A program made the position numbers and the translations under genes. 6,791 nucleotides of DNA from Anaerolineaceae bacterium. Lineage in GTDB: Bacteria; Chloroflexota; Anaerolineae; Anaerolineales; Anaerolineaceae. A model generated the notes under the pieces. That model ran no database searches. It had not been told where the DNA came from and saw only the letters and a list, made by a program, of their open reading frames with translations. The stretch is from positions 1 through 6,791 of the forward strand of contig DNOU01000127.1 in NCBI GenBank assembly GCA_003501835.1. Reading direction: 5' to 3'. This document shows positions 1-6,625 of this stretch, piece by piece; the first letter of the stretch is position 1; each line of letters opens with the position of its first letter.

Positions 1-127
1 GTTCCTTGTGAATCCGGCTGATAACTTCCTTGCGGTTTTCCACTAGGTGAACCGTGTGATTTTCATTGAGCAAATAATGCGCGAGTTGAGCGCCTGTGCG
101 TCCGCCACCTGCAATGACTACAAACAT
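1..127 (-). CDS. RCK-domain (TrkA_N) potassium-transport regulator, second of a tandem pair, 3' part cut by window edge
   Basis: Only the first 42 codons are present; the gene runs off the left edge. The protein begins MFVVIAGGGRTGAQLAHYLL. This is the first beta strand and glycine-rich loop of a Rossmann fold (G7-G-G9-R-T-G12), and an acidic residue (E30) ends the second strand (VHLVE), as in NAD(H)-binding RCK/TrkA_N domains. The start is supported by an AAAGGGAG ribosome binding site at 134-141, six bases before the ATG. Only one base separates this ATG from the TGA of the upstream RCK gene, so translation is probably coupled. RCK proteins form cytoplasmic rings that gate or regulate K+ transporters in response to nucleotides. 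Here the likely partner is the permease encoded at the head of the operon, or a transporter beyond the edge. The C-terminal half cannot be seen, so a second ligand domain is unproven. Confidence 0.85.
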   Translation of the reverse strand, partial: MFVVIAGGGRTGAQLAHYLLNENHTVHLVENRKEVISRIHKE

Positions 128-128
128 A

Positions 129-788
129 TCAGGCTCCCTTTCTCTGGTTGATGAAGGCTCGGGTCGTTTCAATGCCATCGAAAGTTGCCGCAACCGTGAG
201 TACATCACCGGTTTGGACGATCATTTCAGGGTCGGGCAAATACGCTTTTCCGGCATGCGTCAACGCCACGGCACGGCAGTCTTCACAGGGCATCAGGTCT
301 TTCAAAGGGTGGCCATTCCATTGTTCCGAAATTGTCAGTTCATAGATTTCAATTTCACCATTCCCTGCAGAAAAAACTGTCTTTGCATCGGCGTGGTAGA
401 GCAATTCCTCCACCCGCTGGGCACCCCAGGCAGTGGAACTCACGTTCTGAATACCAAATGCTTCGTAGATGGCGCGAATGTGCGGATCGTAATTGCGGGC
501 GATGATGGTGGGGACATTGTAGTAAACCCTGGCAACATGGCTGACTGCCGCATTGAGCGCATCAGAATTTGTCACCGCAGCCAACGCATCACAGGTCTTG
601 ATGCCGGCTCGCTCAAGCACATCCTGGTTAAGGGCATCCCCCTCCTGGGTGCGCCCGTTAAAATCAGGCGGAAGATTGTTCAAAGCCGCCGGAATCGAAT
701 CAACCACTGATACTTCGTGGCCTCGTTTGTACAGATTATAGGAAAGTTCAACCCCTATCCTGCCGCATCCCACTACTATGACTTTCAT
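129..788 (-). CDS. RCK-domain protein (TrkA/KtrA-like K+ uptake regulator) with TrkA_N and TrkA_C domains
   Basis: This is a 219-residue cytoplasmic regulator of potassium transport. Residues 1 to about 125 form a Rossmann-type RCK_N domain. It has the nucleotide loop G7-C-G-R-I-G12, acidic D30 ending strand 2 (a typical NAD/ATP ribose contact), G50-D51, and the conserved AVTNSDALN stretch at 71-79. Residues about 138-215 look like an RCK_C/TrkA_C domain (W157-N-G near the start, then a P-D-P...GDVLTVAA ending). In related proteins RCK_C can bind c-di-AMP; that is family knowledge, not visible here. The length matches single-RCK KtrA-type proteins rather than the double-RCK TrkA of enteric bacteria (about 458 residues). 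An AGAGGT ribosome binding site at 795-800 supports the start. The gene begins 20 bases after the kimA-like stop and is followed after one base by a second RCK gene, so the three are probably one transcript. I assign the family with confidence but not the transporter it controls. Confidence 0.92.
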   Translation of the reverse strand: MKVIVVGCGRIGVELSYNLYKRGHEVSVVDSIPAALNNLPPDFNGRTQEGDALNQDVLERAGIKTCDALAAVTNSDALNAAVSHVARVYYNVPTIIARNYDPHIRAIYEAFGIQNVSSTAWGAQRVEELLYHADAKTVFSAGNGEIEIYELTISEQWNGHPLKDLMPCEDCRAVALTHAGKAYLPDPEMIVQTGDVLTVAATFDGIETTRAFINQRKGA

Positions 789-808
789 TTTTGTACCTCT
801 TGTCCTGA

Positions 809-2755
809 TTAATCCAACTGGTAGGGTACTTCCAGGATCACGATATCCTTACGATTCAACAACACCCTGCGAAGCGTGTCAGCTGTGCGGGTGTGTAACA
901 CAAAACCAAACACTGAGTGCGGAATAAACTGCGGAACGACGATGTTGATCTCCTCATTGGGCTGACGTTGGGCGTCAATCTCGTCGATATACTCCAGCAA
1001 AGGCTCGATGAACAACCGGTAAGGGCTTTCAAGGATCACCAGGCGGTAGCCATCTCCCCATTGCTCCCATTTTTCGATCACCCGTTGAGTTTCACTTTCA
1101 TCAATGGAAACATGTACAACCGTGATGTCGTCAGAGAGCGTTTTCGCATACCGCAGTGCTGCCAGAGTGCCCTGATGAACACCACCGATCGGCATGATGA
1201 TCCTTTGATGCGTGATCCGCCCACGCGGAGTGAAATGTTCAAGGGATAATTCCTGGGCAACTCTCCGGTAATGACGATGAATGGAATACAAAACCATGAC
1301 GATCACCGGTAGGAGCAGAATAACGATCCACGCACCCTGGGTAAACTTGGTGACTGCGAAAATTCCCATCACCATCAATGTGCTCACCGAGCCAAGGCTG
1401 TTCACCAGCATCTTTGTGACCCAATGTGCATCTGGCTTCAACGTGGAACCGCGTTCCACAATTTCCTGCCCCTGCAGCAATTTGCCGGATTTGAACCACC
1501 GAATCGCCATGCCTGCCTGTGAAAGCGTAAATGAAAGGAACACACCAATGGCATAAAGAGGGATCAATCTCGAAACACTCGCACTGAACGCAATGATCAA
1601 CAGGCAGGTGATCAAAGCCAGTGCAGCAATACCGCGTGAATAAACCAACCGGCTACCTCGGTAGGCAAACTGGCGGGGCAGGAAGCCATCCTGGGCGATC
1701 AAAGCTGAAAGGCGTGGAAAATCAGCAAAGGCTGTGTTGGCCGCCATCATCAAGATAACTGTGGTTGAAGTGATTGCCAGAAGGTAAAAAATGCCCCGTG
1801 ATTGGAAGGCAGTCCGCGCCAGCTGTGAAATTATGGTTTCTTCTTCCGAGGGCAACCCGCCAATTTGGATTGCCAGGAATGTAATTGCAAGGAATAAACT
1901 GCTCAGTATTGCAGACATGATGATCAGTGTTTGCCCGGCATTCTTGCTGGCCGGGTGTTTAAACGCGGTGATGCCATTGGAAATCGCCTCCACACCAGTC
2001 AGAGCGGTTGTGCCTGATGAGAAGGCGCGCAAAATCAAAAAGAGCGTTAAAGGCTGCAGAACAGTATGCTGCGACATGATGTCCATCGGAGGATCCACCA
2101 CCGTGCCCAGGCTACCACCGGCAAAACGCACCAGTCCCACAATCACGGTGAGATACATCATCACCAGGAAGAAATACGTAGGGATGGCAAACAGGGTCCC
2201 CGATTCCTTGACTCCGCGCATGTTGATGACCATGATGAAGAGAACCATCACCACTGCAATAATAATGCTCGAATTTGACAGGACGGGATAGGCGGAAACC
2301 AGTTGAGCAACACCGGATGAGATGGACACTGCCACCGTTAAAACATAATCCATTAATAAGGCTGCCCCTGCCAGTAGAGCCGGAAATTCACCCAGGTTGT
2401 CTCGTGACACAATATAGGCGCCACCCCCGCCCGGGTATGCGTGGATGGTCTGCTCGTAGGATACCGTCAGGATGACCAGCAGGATACAAATGGCGATGGC
2501 AATGGGCAAAGCCAGGTGGAATGAAGCAACTCCCGCCACCGCCAGAACCAGGAGTAATTCCTGGGGTGCGTATGCCACAGACGACAGCGCATCCGATGAA
2601 AACACCGCCAGCCCGAGGAATTTTCCAATGGTCTGGTGCGGAGCGTCTGCGGTCTGCAGAGGTCGGCCGATAAGATAGTTGCGCCAACTCTGCCCCGGCT
2701 TGTAATCCGTTGAACGCTTGAAAACGACAGTTCCGTTCTTTTCTTCTATGTTCAT
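809..2755 (-). CDS. kimA: KimA/YdaO-type potassium importer (APC superfamily permease)
   Basis: This 648-residue inner-membrane protein has about twelve hydrophobic segments between residues 45 and 492, followed by a soluble tail. Family signatures include SSDALSSVAYAP at 53-64, YPGGGGAY at 107-114, LLMDYVLT at 133-140 and AFSSGTTALTGVEAIS at 244-259. Residues that I recall as lining the K+ sites in Bacillus subtilis KimA (D36, Y43, D117, Y118, T121, T230, E233) have equivalents D55, Y62, D136, Y137, T140, T253 and E256. The offset is constant at 19, becoming 23 after a short insertion. The tail (about 515-648, starting RIIMPIGGVHQGT) resembles the universal-stress-protein-like cytoplasmic domain of KimA. 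KimA is a K+/H+ symporter that c-di-AMP inhibits in Firmicutes. The two following RCK genes reinforce a potassium role. A generic amino-acid permease is the alternative, but the tail and the neighbours argue against it. The start is preceded only by a weak purine-rich site (GTAGAG). Confidence 0.87.
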   Translation of the reverse strand: MNIEEKNGTVVFKRSTDYKPGQSWRNYLIGRPLQTADAPHQTIGKFLGLAVFSSDALSSVAYAPQELLLVLAVAGVASFHLALPIAIAICILLVILTVSYEQTIHAYPGGGGAYIVSRDNLGEFPALLAGAALLMDYVLTVAVSISSGVAQLVSAYPVLSNSSIIIAVVMVLFIMVINMRGVKESGTLFAIPTYFFLVMMYLTVIVGLVRFAGGSLGTVVDPPMDIMSQHTVLQPLTLFLILRAFSSGTTALTGVEAISNGITAFKHPASKNAGQTLIIMSAILSSLFLAITFLAIQIGGLPSEEETIISQLARTAFQSRGIFYLLAITSTTVILMMAANTAFADFPRLSALIAQDGFLPRQFAYRGSRLVYSRGIAALALITCLLIIAFSASVSRLIPLYAIGVFLSFTLSQAGMAIRWFKSGKLLQGQEIVERGSTLKPDAHWVTKMLVNSLGSVSTLMVMGIFAVTKFTQGAWIVILLLPVIVMVLYSIHRHYRRVAQELSLEHFTPRGRITHQRIIMPIGGVHQGTLAALRYAKTLSDDITVVHVSIDESETQRVIEKWEQWGDGYRLVILESPYRLFIEPLLEYIDEIDAQRQPNEEINIVVPQFIPHSVFGFVLHTRTADTLRRVLLNRKDIVILEVPYQLD

Positions 2756-2798
2756 GCGATCTCTACTATCATAGCACTAAAACCAGTCAAGGCGATGG

Positions 2799-2827
2799 AT
2801 TATAAGCCTGCGCTGGATACGCGTCAA
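2799..2827 (-). promoter_or_regulatory. Near-consensus sigma-70-type promoter of the kimA-rck-rck operon
   Basis: On the minus strand a -35 box TTGACG (2827-2822) is followed by exactly 17 bases and a perfect -10 box TATAAT (2804-2799). Transcription should begin at about 2790-2793, leaving a leader of roughly 35-38 bases before the kimA ATG at 2755. Five of six bases match at -35 and six of six at -10. The box order points toward kimA, and the site lies within the only sizeable intergenic gap. This leader is too short for a ydaO-type c-di-AMP riboswitch. Confidence 0.75.
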
Positions 2828-2828
2828 T

Positions 2829-2838
2829 CTTTTAAAAG
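2829..2838. promoter_or_regulatory. Perfect 10-base palindrome CTTTTAAAAG abutting the kimA -35 box
   Basis: The palindrome lies one base upstream of the -35 hexamer of the kimA promoter. It could be an operator half, an A/T-rich UP-like element for RNA polymerase, or chance. A 7-base direct repeat AAAGGAC (2835-2841 and 2847-2853, 12-base period) overlaps and follows it. No regulator can be named from the sequence. Confidence 0.3.
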
Positions 2839-2898
2839 GACTCTTGAAAGGACCCGGTCACCCTTATCCATGCTCAAAAACGGGGATAGTGCGCAGGA

Positions 2899-4608
2899 TC
2901 ATGCTGAGATCTTGAATATCATCCCAGCATGGGCAGAGATCGTTAACTTTCCAGAATTCCATCTCGCTGCATCGGGTTCAGTGCTGAAATGAGATGCACC
3001 TTTCCCACACAGGAGATCACCTGTATCATAAGTCGCTGCCTTTTCACCCATGTTCAAAAGCACCAGGCAGGATTCACCTTCCAGGCTGCGGATGTACCCC
3101 AGGAGGTCCTCATCTCCGGTCTCGATAAAGCGCTGATCTCCCAACAACAGCGCAGGGGATGCCTTTCTCCAGGCGATCAGATCCCGGTAATAATTCCAGG
3201 TGGAATCTTCTTTGACAACCTCGTCCGCATAGTTCACGCCATCGGCATAATCCGGGTTCATGGGGAGCCATGGTTTAACTTCAGCCGGGCAGAATCCACC
3301 ATTGGGTTCAGAAGACCACTGCAACGGATTCCTACCCTTATCCCGGCTTCGTTTTGCTGCAATCTCAAGTGCGGTGACATCATCGGAGCCCATGATCGTT
3401 TTTTCCATACGGTAGCAGGTGATCCCTATGGGATCCACAAAATCCTGCAGAGCTTCGATGTGTACATCAGACATGCCGAATTCCTCGCCGTTATAAAGGA
3501 AGGGAGTGCCTTTGAGAGTGAGCAGCATCATCAGGTTCACCCTGGAAATGGCTTCATCATGGATGCCGTCTCCAAACTGAGAGCGCATGCGTGGGCTGTC
3601 GTGGTTGCCCAGGGTATTGCACGGCCATGCTCCTTCGGGCAGTTTGGGCAGGCGTTCTTCCTGGTTTGATCGCACATGTTGAGGCGTGAAGCGCGCAGTA
3701 CGCATGAGTGGAAAGTTGAAGTTGAGATGCAGCTCGTCTTTTCCATTCCCATAAAAGGCGATGTCGTCAGACTCACCCACCATCATTCGGTCAGGATACT
3801 CATCCACCAGCGAACGCAGTTCTTTCATCAGGTCGTGAACGATGGGTTGATCCCACTGGAGGTGGAACATCTCATAATAGTCATCCAGAATTTTTTTATG
3901 TTCCTCGGAAGAACGAGCGAGCCGGTCACGCCGATACATTTCTTCCAGGGTGTATTTGCTCAGGTGATCGGGCATTCCTGCCGCTTCATAGATGGTGCCC
4001 ACTGCATCCAGCCGAAATCCGTCCACCCCCATTTCCAGCCAGAAACGCACCATGTCGAACATGGCTTTCTTGACATCCGGGTTTTCCCAATTCAGGTCTG
4101 GCTGTTCTTTGTAGAAGAAATGGTAGTAATACTCATGGGTCGCAGGATCCAAGGTCCAGGCGCTGCTGCCGAAAGTGGAATACCAGTTATTGGGGGGCTG
4201 GTTTCCTTTGCCTTTGCGCCAGATAAACCAGTTCCGTTTGGGATTGTCCAGAGAGGATTTGGATTCGAGGAACCACGGGTGCTGATCGGAAGTGTGATTG
4301 AGCACCAGGTCGAGGATCAACTTCATGCCTCGTTTATGAACCTCATCCAGGAAGCGCGTAAATTGCGGCATACCTCCGTATTCCGGCGCAGCATCTTCAT
4401 AATCAGAAATGTCGTACCCACAATCCACGAACGGGGAGGGGTAATGTGGAGAGAGCCAGATCGCATCCACACCCAGGTTCTGAAGAACATCCAACCGATC
4501 CACCATACCGTAGAAATCACCCATTCCATCCCCGTTGCCATCGGCGAAGGAGCGGGGATAGATCTGATAGAACACAGCCGTCTTCCACCATTCAACATTC
4601 CCATCCAT
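2899..4608 (-). CDS. Alpha-glucosidase, glycoside hydrolase family 13, oligo-1,6-glucosidase group
   Basis: This 569-residue enzyme has no signal peptide and is probably cytoplasmic. It should cleave terminal alpha-glucosyl residues from short malto-oligosaccharides. It starts with the family opening WWKTAVFYQIYPRSF. A calcium loop follows (D23, N25, D27, D31), then GYDISDY (64-70) and region I DLVLNH (100-105). The group-specific QPDLN is at 169-173. The nucleophile is D201 in GFRLDAV, the acid/base is E279 in GES, and the transition-state stabiliser is D337 in NHD. A beta-sandwich C-terminal domain ends the protein. Length and motif order match intact family members. The residue after the nucleophile is Ala202. 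In this group Ala usually goes with alpha-1,4 specificity and Val with alpha-1,6 specificity, so maltose-type substrates are favoured (inference). Transglycosylase activity cannot be excluded. The start is supported by GAGAAGGG at 4621-4628, with a rather long 12-base spacing. The gene lies 29 bases after mtaB and is probably last in that transcript. Confidence 0.93.
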   Translation of the reverse strand: MDGNVEWWKTAVFYQIYPRSFADGNGDGMGDFYGMVDRLDVLQNLGVDAIWLSPHYPSPFVDCGYDISDYEDAAPEYGGMPQFTRFLDEVHKRGMKLILDLVLNHTSDQHPWFLESKSSLDNPKRNWFIWRKGKGNQPPNNWYSTFGSSAWTLDPATHEYYYHFFYKEQPDLNWENPDVKKAMFDMVRFWLEMGVDGFRLDAVGTIYEAAGMPDHLSKYTLEEMYRRDRLARSSEEHKKILDDYYEMFHLQWDQPIVHDLMKELRSLVDEYPDRMMVGESDDIAFYGNGKDELHLNFNFPLMRTARFTPQHVRSNQEERLPKLPEGAWPCNTLGNHDSPRMRSQFGDGIHDEAISRVNLMMLLTLKGTPFLYNGEEFGMSDVHIEALQDFVDPIGITCYRMEKTIMGSDDVTALEIAAKRSRDKGRNPLQWSSEPNGGFCPAEVKPWLPMNPDYADGVNYADEVVKEDSTWNYYRDLIAWRKASPALLLGDQRFIETGDEDLLGYIRSLEGESCLVLLNMGEKAATYDTGDLLCGKGASHFSTEPDAARWNSGKLTISAHAGMIFKISA

Positions 4609-4637
4609 AATTGCGAAATTCCCTTCTCAAATAATAA

Positions 4638-5912
4638 TCAGATCACCCTGACCAAAAGGTGATCATCAAGGACACTTACAACCCGCACCCGTTCCACCCG
4701 GTTCCAGTGGTTCTCAGGCAGGGTGGTTGCCGCATGAAGATAATTGTCCGTCAGACCATGCAGTTGCCAGGTTCCATCGGCTTGCTGCGCAGAAGATTCC
4801 CAGAGCACTTCCAGAACCTGGTCTTTGAATCCTGAAGCATAACCTTTGGCGGATTGTTGAATTGCTTCCCGCATTTGCCGGCTGCGCTCGTGGGCAATTT
4901 TGCCATGCACTCTTTGAGGCAGCCGGGCAGCTGCAGTGCCCTCCCGGGCTGAATATTTGAAAACATGACCGCCTGCAAAATTCATTTCCTTCACAAATTC
5001 CAGGCTTTCTTCAAATTCGGCATCGGTTTCCTGGGGAAACCCCGCGATGATGTCCGTTGTAATCGCCAAGCCCGGGACGAGGCTGCGCGCCTGGGAGACC
5101 AATTCACGATACTTCTCTGGCGTGGTGTTGCGCGCCATGCGTCTGAGCACTGTTCCCGACCCGGATTGCAGTGGAAAATGAAGGTGACGACACATTCGCG
5201 GATCATTCCACAGTTCAAAAAAGCTTTTCTCCAGGTCCCAGGGTTCAAGCGACGATAAACGCAACCGGCGTATCTTCGTATGGTCCAGTATGACTTGAAT
5301 CAAATCACGCAGGCTCTTGCCATTCTTCCAGTCGTTTCCCCATGAGCCCAGGTGTACACCGCTCAGCACTGCTTCCTGCGCACCCCCCTGTACGGCAGCG
5401 TTGATCTCCCGGATTACCTCATCCTCAGGAACCGACATCCCCCTGCCACGGGCGATACGCGTAACGCAAAAAGTACAAAAATTGTCACAGCCATCCTGTA
5501 CTTTGATGAATGCCCTTGTACGTCGATGAATACCCGGAAGCGGCTCTCGAATGATCGGCTCAGCTTCGAATTCAGTCAGTGGGATTCCCAGTATGTCTGA
5601 TCCAAGTTCTTCTTTGTGCTGATTCGTGACTACACGCATTACTCCAGGCAGATCTGCGGCATTCTCCGGCTCCAGCGTCGCCCAGCAGCCTGTGAGGACG
5701 ATTTGCTTCGCTCCGGCTGCATTCGCCTGACGGGCTTTCTCCCGCGAATCCGAAGCCGCTGCTGCCGTGACCGCACAGGTGTTGATCACCACCATGTCTG
5801 CTTCTTGCGCACTTTCAATGATGGTGTGACCGGCTTTTCTGAACTGGTTGGCAAGACGCTCTATTTCTGCCTGGTTCAGGCGGCAGCCGATGGTATCAAA
5901 GTAGACTTTCAT
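4638..5912 (-). CDS. mtaB: tRNA (N6-threonylcarbamoyladenosine-C2) methylthiotransferase, MtaB type
   Basis: This 424-residue radical SAM enzyme adds a methylthio group to t6A at position 37 of tRNAs reading ANN codons, giving ms2t6A. This stabilises codon pairing, as in tRNA-Lys(UUU). The N-terminal UPF0004 domain (1 to about 105) has the three auxiliary 4Fe-4S cysteines: C10 (TIGCRLNQ), C46 (NTCAVT) and C76 (TGCWA). The radical SAM domain has C142-x3-C146-x2-C149 (QDGCDNFCTFC), followed by ARGRGMSVP and LSGVHLGSWG. A TRAM RNA-binding domain fits residues about 358-424. GCRLNQ-E in place of GCQMN and NTC-V in place of NTCS favour MtaB over MiaB or RimO. Length is typical for MtaB. The start lies 4 bases after the lipoprotein stop and has no strong ribosome binding site, so translational coupling is likely. 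All six catalytic cysteines are present. MtaB or a close MiaB-like paralogue are the only realistic options. Confidence 0.88.
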   Translation of the reverse strand: MKVYFDTIGCRLNQAEIERLANQFRKAGHTIIESAQEADMVVINTCAVTAAAASDSREKARQANAAGAKQIVLTGCWATLEPENAADLPGVMRVVTNQHKEELGSDILGIPLTEFEAEPIIREPLPGIHRRTRAFIKVQDGCDNFCTFCVTRIARGRGMSVPEDEVIREINAAVQGGAQEAVLSGVHLGSWGNDWKNGKSLRDLIQVILDHTKIRRLRLSSLEPWDLEKSFFELWNDPRMCRHLHFPLQSGSGTVLRRMARNTTPEKYRELVSQARSLVPGLAITTDIIAGFPQETDAEFEESLEFVKEMNFAGGHVFKYSAREGTAAARLPQRVHGKIAHERSRQMREAIQQSAKGYASGFKDQVLEVLWESSAQQADGTWQLHGLTDNYLHAATTLPENHWNRVERVRVVSVLDDHLLVRVI

Positions 5913-5916
5913 TTTC

Positions 5917-6570
5917 TTAAGGCTGGACGATCAATAAATTGTCAAACAAAATGTTCACCCCGGGCTGATCGTACGCTCCCGCAATGAGGCCAAATTTCCC
6001 TTCCTGCAAATCAGGATCCCCGATGGAAGCCAGTTCCTCCCCGTTGACGCTCATCGTCAAAGTTGAACCCTGACAGACCACCTGGATGTGATTGACGATC
6101 CCACCCTGGCGAATCACTTCGCTGTACTGCATACCCTCCGGTTTCATTAGTGGTGTGATCACGCCCTCGATACTCTTAAAGATCCCAAAATAGCCATCGT
6201 GACTGATCACAAAGCCATAAAAATTACCATTGTCTTTGAAGCGGCAGATCGCCCCGAAATTATCATTTGTGGGACCGCTCAAGAGCACGGCATCCACATC
6301 GATCTTCACATCCTGGTAGGAATTGCCATTGACCGTCCAAAAAAGGAAATTCGGCGTATCCACTTTGATCAGCAGACCCTCATATTCGAATTGAATACTA
6401 CCCCCACTCCGCCCCATGGATCCCCATCCCCTGGGGTTCGAAAAATCATCCGCATACAGAATATCCCCGCTCTGCTGAGGTGGGGAGGGCAGCAAGTCTT
6501 GCAGGGTTGAGCAGGCTGAAAGCAGCAATGGCACGATGAAAAGAAGGGGATAAAGCAGTTTTTTCTTCAT
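5917..6570 (-). CDS. Lipoprotein with predicted concanavalin/LamG-like beta-sandwich domain, function unknown
   Basis: This 217-residue secreted lipoprotein begins MKKKLLYPLL, followed by a hydrophobic stretch and a lipobox L17-S-A-C20, so Cys20 should be lipidated and the protein anchored outside the membrane. A short polar, proline-rich linker (S21 to about 36) leads to one domain of about 180 residues. The domain opens DDFSNPRGWG and contains alternating strand-like segments such as DVKIDVDAVL, NFGAICRF, NFYGFVISHDGYFGI, HIQVVCQG, LTMSVNG and VNILFDNLLIVQP. This pattern resembles DUF1080 / LamG-type jelly-roll domains, which often bind glycans; I see no GH16-like E-x-D-x-x-E catalytic motif. 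I chose the start at 6570 because it gives an intact signal peptide and has AGGG five bases upstream. A longer reading from 6630 would add 20 residues without signal character and overlap the preceding gene. The partner or ligand is unknown. Confidence 0.8.
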   Translation of the reverse strand: MKKKLLYPLLFIVPLLLSACSTLQDLLPSPPQQSGDILYADDFSNPRGWGSMGRSGGSIQFEYEGLLIKVDTPNFLFWTVNGNSYQDVKIDVDAVLLSGPTNDNFGAICRFKDNGNFYGFVISHDGYFGIFKSIEGVITPLMKPEGMQYSEVIRQGGIVNHIQVVCQGSTLTMSVNGEELASIGDPDLQEGKFGLIAGAYDQPGVNILFDNLLIVQP

Positions 6571-6598
6571 GGGAACCCTAAAAATGGAGATTTCGGTA

Positions 6599-6604
6599 AT
6601 TATA
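6599..6604 (-). promoter_or_regulatory. Possible -10 box for the lipoprotein-mtaB-alpha-glucosidase transcript
   Basis: A perfect TATAAT lies on the minus strand in the short gap between the TPR gene stop and the lipoprotein ATG. It would give a leader of about 22 bases. No good -35 hexamer sits 16-18 bases upstream (a TTGCCC lies 20 bases away), and there is no extended -10 TGn, so the call rests on the hexamer and its location alone. Confidence 0.35.
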
Positions 6605-6610
6605 CCCACT

Positions 6611-6625
6611 CCGATTAATAACCGG
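6611..6625. promoter_or_regulatory. 15-base imperfect palindrome, operator-like
   Basis: CCGATTAATAACCGG is an inverted repeat with 6 of 7 arm positions matching around a central base. It overlaps the stop codon of the TPR gene and ends 6 bases upstream of the TATAAT box at 6599-6604, where a bound protein would interfere with RNA polymerase. It could equally be chance. Confidence 0.3.

Noticed and set aside
96..710. Plus-strand open frame of 204 codons opposite the RCK genes
   Set aside because: It overlaps two well-supported RCK genes in antisense and has no family signature.
2765..2787. Second promoter candidate TTGACT ... TATGAT closer to kimA
   Set aside because: The two hexamers are only 11 bases apart, too close for sigma-70 recognition. 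The TTGACG-17-TATAAT pair is far better.
2756..2898. Possible ydaO-type c-di-AMP riboswitch upstream of kimA
   Set aside because: The gap is only 143 bases, the strong promoter leaves a leader of about 35 bases, and I see no multi-helix riboswitch layout.
2850..2898. Rho-independent terminator after the alpha-glucosidase
   Set aside because: There is a short CCCCGTTTTT stretch on the minus strand, but no GC-rich stem directly before the T run, so I cannot support a terminator.
2989..3669. Plus-strand open frame of 226 codons
   Set aside because: It is also antisense to the alpha-glucosidase gene, with no recognisable motif or credible ribosome binding site.
3676..4662. Long plus-strand open frame (328 codons) opposite the alpha-glucosidase
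   Set aside because: It lies antisense to a complete enzyme with every catalytic motif. Its translation shows no domain, and codon bias in the sense gene can explain the lack of stops.
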